NCBI GenBank assembly: GCA_030610885.1
Contig: JAUWQW010000004.1
Span: 1-57,832 of the forward strand
Reading direction: 5' to 3'
DNA from: Candidatus Aminicenantota bacterium
GTDB taxonomy: Bacteria > Acidobacteriota > Aminicenantia > UBA2199
DNA length: 57,832 nt
Positions 53,579-57,832 of the stretch are shown here, piece by piece. The position numbers and the translations under genes are program-made. Under the pieces are notes generated by a model. That model saw only the letters and a program-made list of their open reading frames with translations, was not told the DNA's origin and did no database searches. The stretch's first letter is position 1. Each line of letters starts with the position of its first letter.

Positions 53579-54445
53579 ATGAAAAGGTGTTCAAGTATTT
53601 TTATGTTTTTTTTAATTTTTATTTTTTTAATACCTGTAGTCTCATATGCAGGTAATAAAAAGCCTCGCAATATTATGCTTGTATTTGATATTAAAGATTA
53701 TAATAATGAAACAAAAAAAACAATCAATTTTTTCTTTAATAAAACACTCAGACAAAACGATCAACTTATAATTATGACACCAGCAAATAAATTATATAGT
53801 TTTTCAAGAAAAACTTTATCCTCTTCAAGAGATAAAATCTCTAAAAAAATTAAAAATTTGCTTAAAAAAGATACTTCTGTTTCATTAAGTGATTACAGGA
53901 CTATTTTTTTACAGATGATTGATACTGTAAAAGAAATAGGAAGTGGTGAACCGAGAAATGTGAAGAATCTTTTAGTAAGTTATGAGAATAATCGCAAAGA
54001 ATTAGTTATGTTACGAAAAATTAATGAAGGATTATTGTTGAAATTTGCTGATATTTTTAAAAGATCAAAAAAAATAACTGGAGATACAAAAAATTATATC
54101 TTTTTGTTTTTCCAAAAAGAATTAAGGCCAATACCTGATAGAAATACAATGAATAAATTAAGAGATAATATGGATGTGGCTTTTAAAGCTGCTGAAATAT
54201 TCCTTAATGATAATTCTTTATTAAAAATGGATATAAAAAAAATTATTTCAGAGTTTAATAAAGGGGGTGTAAATTTCAATTTTATATACATAAACCCTAA
54301 AATTCATAAGAGTCGTGAATACCAATTAGTTGAAAACTCGGGAGATATTTATGATGCTATGTCACGAATCGCAAAAGGTACACATGGAATCACAGAAACA
54401 ACATCAACACCTCAAATATTATTCAAAGAATTTAATAAAAAATAA
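53579..54445 (+). CDS. Exported VWA-like protein, unknown function
   Basis: 288 residues with a signal peptide (~1-23, IFMFFLIFIFLIPVVSYAG). NIMLVFDIKDYNNETKK and LRQNDQLIIMTPANKLYSF resemble the first two strands of a von Willebrand factor A fold, as in the VWFA-related secreted proteins of acidobacteria, but the metal-binding DxSxS is not present as such (DIKDY instead). It is therefore a divergent or non-metal VWA domain. The middle ~130 residues are helical and charged. GGAG precedes the ATG. It is convergent with the next gene, 8 nt away. Confidence 0.65.
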   Translation: MKRCSSIFMFFLIFIFLIPVVSYAGNKKPRNIMLVFDIKDYNNETKKTINFFFNKTLRQNDQLIIMTPANKLYSFSRKTLSSSRDKISKKIKNLLKKDTSVSLSDYRTIFLQMIDTVKEIGSGEPRNVKNLLVSYENNRKELVMLRKINEGLLLKFADIFKRSKKITGDTKNYIFLFFQKELRPIPDRNTMNKLRDNMDVAFKAAEIFLNDNSLLKMDIKKIISEFNKGGVNFNFIYINPKIHKSREYQLVENSGDIYDAMSRIAKGTHGITETTSTPQILFKEFNKK

Positions 54446-54453
54446 AAAGATCA

Positions 54454-55419
54454 TTAATTTTCACTTAATTGTTTAATAAGGCTTTTTGCTACCTCAGTTT
54501 GGGGATCTGTTTCAGGATTTAATTTAATAAATTCATTAAGGTAGTTTATAGCTTTTTTCATCTCTCCTTTATTAATGTAGCAATATGCCAATTTTATATA
54601 TGGTTTTTGCCAATCAGGTTTAACCTTAATACATAAATTGTAGTATTTTATTGCTTCATCGATTTTATTTGAACTGAAAAAAATTTCAGCAACATTGTAT
54701 GAAAGTGTGTAACTCGATGGATCAATATCAATTGATTTTTCAAAATATTCTTTTGCTTTTTCAAGTTCATTTTTATCCATATAAAGTTCTCCAAAGCTGG
54801 CATAAATAGAAGCTGCTATTTTATTACCTTTAAGATCACTATTTTCCTGTTTAAGCTTTTCTAATACTAATTTGAATTCTGCAACAGCTTTCTCGAATTC
54901 TTTTAATTTAATATAACAATTACCAATATTTACACGGATTTTATACAATTTAGGCTCTTTTTTGAGAAATTCTTTAAATACTATGAGTGCTTTTCTATAT
55001 TCAGTTTGTTTATATAATTCTTCTCCTTTAAGGTATAACATTTTTGGATTCTCTTTTTCAATATCCTCTATATTAGCTGCTTTTTTTAAAACTATTCTCT
55101 GCATAGGGTTTTTTATCCCGCTTATACTTAGCTCAGGTATTATTGTAGTCATATATCCATTTTTAGATGAAATAATTTTAACTACTGTTTTCCCAAGACC
55201 AAGAAAAGACCAATTCCCTTTTTTACTTGAAATATAAGACATTTTAAGATTATAATCAAGAGATATTAGCTCAATTTTAGCCCCTTCAATCGGGTTACCC
55301 ATTTCATCAACAACTATTCCTTTTAATCTAGCTTCTCCTCTTCCTTCCTGGGATAAAAGTAAATTAGAGGACAAACAAACAATAAATAAAAGAAAGATTA
55401 TTATTTTTACTTCTTTCAT
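54454..55419 (-). CDS. Exported carboxypeptidase-regulatory-like and TPR protein
   Basis: 321 residues. A signal peptide (~1-23) is followed by a carboxypeptidase-regulatory-like domain (ARLKGIVVDEMGNPIEGAKI, ~28-110) and about five tetratricopeptide repeats (for example YKIRVNIGNCYIKLKEFEKA, KEYFEKSIDIDPSSYTLSYN, AIKYYNLCIKVKPDWQKPYI). Probably a periplasmic scaffold. AAGGAG lies 7 nt before the ATG. It lies 63 nt downstream of the GWxTD gene on the same strand and may form an operon with it. Confidence 0.82.
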   Translation of the reverse strand: MKEVKIIIFLLFIVCLSSNLLLSQEGRGEARLKGIVVDEMGNPIEGAKIELISLDYNLKMSYISSKKGNWSFLGLGKTVVKIISSKNGYMTTIIPELSISGIKNPMQRIVLKKAANIEDIEKENPKMLYLKGEELYKQTEYRKALIVFKEFLKKEPKLYKIRVNIGNCYIKLKEFEKAVAEFKLVLEKLKQENSDLKGNKIAASIYASFGELYMDKNELEKAKEYFEKSIDIDPSSYTLSYNVAEIFFSSNKIDEAIKYYNLCIKVKPDWQKPYIKLAYCYINKGEMKKAINYLNEFIKLNPETDPQTEVAKSLIKQLSEN

Positions 55420-55482
55420 ATGATATTCTCCTTATTTTTAAATAATTTATTTTTATTATAACTTTTTTTTTCTATTTCAATT

Positions 55483-57552
55483 TTAATCTCTTTTTATAGA
55501 TTGCAAAATTTTAATAATTTCGTTTTGATCAGGCCTTATACTTAAAGAAGCTGACAATACTTCAATTGCCTTTTTAATTTTATTGAGTTTGATAAATGAT
55601 AACCCTAAATAATTTAACACAGAAATATCACTATCATAAATATTATTTGCTTTATAGAGATGTTCTACTGCCTTTCTATAATCTTTCGTATAATAGTAAG
55701 TTCTACCTTTGTATAAATAAAAATAAAATAACTCTTTTTCACTATTTTTTAATCCATCAATAATTTTAAATACCTCGTTATATTTCTTAACCTTTAATAA
55801 AAAGTTAGCATAGTCTTTTATTAATTCTGGAAAAGGTGGCTTTAAATTATAAGCTTTTTTATAATTATAAAGAGCTTTATCATAATTTTTAGAATTTTCA
55901 TATTCTTTTGCTAAAATATAATAAAATATAAAACTATTTTTACCGAGTATTGTTCTTTTTGCAACCATGGGATAAGCAAGATGAGATGCAGGAGATACAG
56001 TAAAATCTTTTTTTTTTGCACTATAAATGATGGAATCCTCTTCTCCTGATAAAACAAGATTTAATTCATAATATGCTGATTCCAATTTATCTAATTTTTT
56101 TGTAAAACACATATATCTTTCTTTTTCAGGGAGAATAAAGGAATACTGTTTGGAATATTTTTTATAGCTTTCTTTGCTTTTTATGTCTGCTCTACATAAT
56201 ATCTTTTTGTTATACTCACCTCTATCTACACAGAAAAAAATGTAAATATCATCTTTTAGACCAAATTCTCTTTTTGGTGAAGTGTATATTTTGTAATTTG
56301 ATGTATTAAAGGAAGAAAACACATGCTCCCTTACCTTTTCTATTTTTGAAGCAATTACTGGAGAGTAAAGATGAGGTAGAGAAGAAAATGAATCATTAGT
56401 GTCTATCTTTTTCTGAAAATAGCTGAACTCTTTATTTACAGAATTCTGAATAAGTACATTCAACTCAAACTTGCCTTCAATTATAGGGAAATAATCAGTA
56501 ATTGCCAATCCTCTTGAAAGTTTTGTTTTTAACTCTTTTTCTGAGTAATAAAAAGGGAAATTTTTAGAGTTTTGATATACTGTACAGCCATCTTTTTTTA
56601 AACTTACGCTTAACTCGTAATTTAAATAATATTTATTTTTTTCTTCAGAATAGTCAACTGAAATCTTTTTTGGGAGTATCATAATATGTATGAAATTAAG
56701 ATTAAGTGTTGGTTCTTTAAATATATAAACATCATTATGTGATTCAATATAATTAATTGAAGAACTTACATCAACCATGCCTTTAAACTTCATAAAATCT
56801 CTTGCATAACTTATATTTATATTTCTGATTGGATATTCAAAAATATTAGCAAGTAAAAGATTACTTTCAAGAGAAGGTTGATAATTATAAGGAGTTTTAC
56901 CTGGAATAAGGGATATCGAAGCATTTGCAACTGTTGTGTTTAGTTCATTTAGCTTGTTGTATAATTGAATATAATTTGTTTCATCAATTTGCCCGATTTC
57001 AGTGTGCATTAGAGATGCAGGTCCATCTATTACAGGTGAATATAGCTTATATTCTCCAATCCCATGTCTTTTATAAAAGACTACTCTAAATGCTACAGGT
57101 AATTGCTTTTTCTTTTTTCCAAAATATTCCCATATCTCTATAGGGTATAATCCATTTTCATCTATTATATTCCTTTCCATTGGAGCACCTAAAATAATAT
57201 AGATTTTACCTCTGTCTGTTCTCCATCCAGGTTTTGGTGTTCCATATTTTAAATATCTGTTAGCATAATCGAATCTTTTTATATGATTCTCTTTAAACTC
57301 GTTCTCAGGTGTTCCATTTGTTGGATCTCTATGCTTCCAGAAGATTTTTATAAAGGCATCTCTATCTCTGTCATTCGTGATTTTTGAGTATATTTCCTTT
57401 TCAATAGGAGTTATTATATACTCTACTAAATTAAGCCATTTTTTGTATTTTAGTTTAAGGGGTGTTTCACCCTTTAAAATTTCACATATTCCAAAAACTA
57501 AAAAAATGGTAAGTATGGAATATACTATGAAAAATCTTTTTTTATTTATCAT
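55483..57552 (-). CDS. GWxTD-domain protein with C-terminal tetratricopeptide repeats
   Basis: 689 residues. An N-terminal hydrophobic segment (~6-23) is a signal peptide or anchor. The GWxTD domain is clear: FIKIFWKHRDPTNGTPENEF, then RFDYANRYLKYG and GWRTDRGKIYIILGAP (about residues 104-119). A long beta-rich middle region follows, and the last ~110 residues are TPRs (KALYNYKKAYNLKPPFPELI, AIEVLSASLSIRPDQNEII). GWxTD proteins occur mainly in acidobacteria and related phyla; their role is unknown. A promoter lies so close to the ATG that the mRNA should be leaderless or nearly so. Confidence 0.85.
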   Translation of the reverse strand: MINKKRFFIVYSILTIFLVFGICEILKGETPLKLKYKKWLNLVEYIITPIEKEIYSKITNDRDRDAFIKIFWKHRDPTNGTPENEFKENHIKRFDYANRYLKYGTPKPGWRTDRGKIYIILGAPMERNIIDENGLYPIEIWEYFGKKKKQLPVAFRVVFYKRHGIGEYKLYSPVIDGPASLMHTEIGQIDETNYIQLYNKLNELNTTVANASISLIPGKTPYNYQPSLESNLLLANIFEYPIRNINISYARDFMKFKGMVDVSSSINYIESHNDVYIFKEPTLNLNFIHIMILPKKISVDYSEEKNKYYLNYELSVSLKKDGCTVYQNSKNFPFYYSEKELKTKLSRGLAITDYFPIIEGKFELNVLIQNSVNKEFSYFQKKIDTNDSFSSLPHLYSPVIASKIEKVREHVFSSFNTSNYKIYTSPKREFGLKDDIYIFFCVDRGEYNKKILCRADIKSKESYKKYSKQYSFILPEKERYMCFTKKLDKLESAYYELNLVLSGEEDSIIYSAKKKDFTVSPASHLAYPMVAKRTILGKNSFIFYYILAKEYENSKNYDKALYNYKKAYNLKPPFPELIKDYANFLLKVKKYNEVFKIIDGLKNSEKELFYFYLYKGRTYYYTKDYRKAVEHLYKANNIYDSDISVLNYLGLSFIKLNKIKKAIEVLSASLSIRPDQNEIIKILQSIKRD

Positions 57553-57563
57553 TTGAATGTATT

Positions 57564-57592
57564 ATTATATATAATTATTAAATTCTTTTCAA
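57564..57592 (-). promoter_or_regulatory. Promoter abutting the GWxTD gene
   Basis: Minus-strand TTGAAA (57587-57592), a 17-nt spacer and TATAAT (57564-57569), 11 nt before the ATG at 57552. No Shine-Dalgarno sequence is present. Confidence 0.65.
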
Positions 57593-57609
57593 TATTTATC
57601 TGAAATTTT

Positions 57610-57832
57610 TTAAAAATAAATTAAACTAAAAATCTTGTATGTTCCCATCTTTTTCACACCAGAAAAAAGAAACCTGTTCAATTCCTTTTTGGATTCTAAA
57701 TCTGTGTATATTTCCATACTCTTCTGTAATTTTTCCAGTTCCCTTAACTTATCTTTTATTCTTAACCTTTCTTTTTGTGATAATTTTTTGTAATATTTTT
57801 CAAATTTAGTTGATACTTCAATCTTCCAGATC
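57610..57832 (-). CDS. Partial ORF with RelE/ParE-like N-terminal look (uncertain)
   Basis: A minus-strand frame is open from the right edge to a TAA at 57610-57612 (73 codons seen, start outside). The first visible residues, WKIEVSTKFEKYYKKLSQKE and RIKDKLRELEKL, recall the N-terminal strand and helices of RelE/ParE-type toxins. The second half coincides, in a different frame, with the duplicated metallopeptidase fragment (57633-57732), where coding constraint appears to favour the other frame. If real, the gene is probably a truncated hybrid. Low confidence. Confidence 0.25.
   Translation of the reverse strand, partial: IWKIEVSTKFEKYYKKLSQKERLRIKDKLRELEKLQKSMEIYTDLESKKELNRFLFSGVKKMGTYKIFSLIYF
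57633..57732 (-). pseudogene. Fragment of a metallopeptidase 5' end (degenerate copy of 50260-50359)
   Basis: In the peptidase frame this reads EEYGNIHRFRIQKGIEQVSF and continues to NIQDF, then a TAG stop; an in-frame TAA lies a few codons upstream and there is no start codon. Of the 8 base differences from the intact gene over this segment and its adjoining base, 6 are synonymous third-position changes and only 2 change the residue (His to Tyr, Cys to Phe). The copy therefore diverged while still coding and was broken later, or comes from a paralogue that is now lost. Confidence 0.7.

Overview
The window is AT-rich (roughly 30% G+C judged by eye, not computed), gene-dense DNA from a diderm bacterium. 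Outer-membrane TonB-dependent receptors, a BtuB-type uptake operon, a beta-barrel protein and a lipoprotein protease show an outer membrane. A complete Rnf complex suggests an anaerobic or fermentative metabolism. A GWxTD-domain protein, a TonB receptor with an N-terminal carboxypeptidase-regulatory domain and a VWA-like secreted protein are a combination best known from Acidobacteriota/Aminicenantia-like lineages. That placement is an inference; no rRNA is present.

Layout. 1-659 (-): N-terminal part of a sigma-54-dependent regulator running off the left edge. 906-3017 (+): tail-specific protease. 3014-7405 (-): cobalamin uptake operon (TonB receptor, binding protein, ATPase, permease) behind a clear cobalamin riboswitch (7481-7649) with its own promoter. 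7785-8912 (+): Fic protein flanked by an imperfect 48-bp direct repeat. 9236-12719 (+): accBCDA acetyl-CoA carboxylase. 12799-16817 (+): DUF4388/SPOR-like membrane protein, an HTH-EIIA(Ntr) fusion and a ClC channel with CBS domains. 16886-16971: tRNA-Leu(CAA) with a consensus promoter. 17090-21975 (+): rnfCDGEAB, then an Fe-S PD-(D/E)XK nuclease with a topoisomerase-type zinc ribbon. 23062-28782 (+): cDPG-synthetase-like GTPase, a large charged unknown protein, nnr and tsaE. 28808-30883 (-): beta-barrel protein and an MFS transporter. 30994-34228 (+): TPR protein and dnaK.

34331-41580 (-) is the accessory island and the most interesting part. It is a tightly packed four-gene operon with its own promoter, ending at a terminator shared with dnaK. 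The genes are a Type III methyltransferase (mod), a Ser/Thr kinase fused to a TIM-barrel-like domain with a tRNA-guanine-transglycosylase-like zinc site, a PD-(D/E)XK-like protein carrying a putative winged helix, and the Type III helicase-nuclease (res). I read it as a candidate kinase-containing variant of a Type III restriction system, probably anti-phage.

41600-57832: M23 peptidase (-), a 172-bp palindromic intergenic element, secA-guaB (+), a DUF362 ferredoxin protein and an HExxH metallopeptidase (-), a large TonB-dependent receptor and a VWA-like protein (+), a TPR/carboxypeptidase-regulatory protein and the GWxTD protein (-). The right edge holds a 100-bp degenerate copy of the metallopeptidase 5' end next to a partial unidentified ORF.

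Several genes (prc, the MFS transporter, secA, the GWxTD gene) have a good -10 box 5-11 nt upstream of an ATG and no Shine-Dalgarno sequence. This suggests that leaderless or near-leaderless transcripts are common here beside ordinary AGGAGG-led genes.
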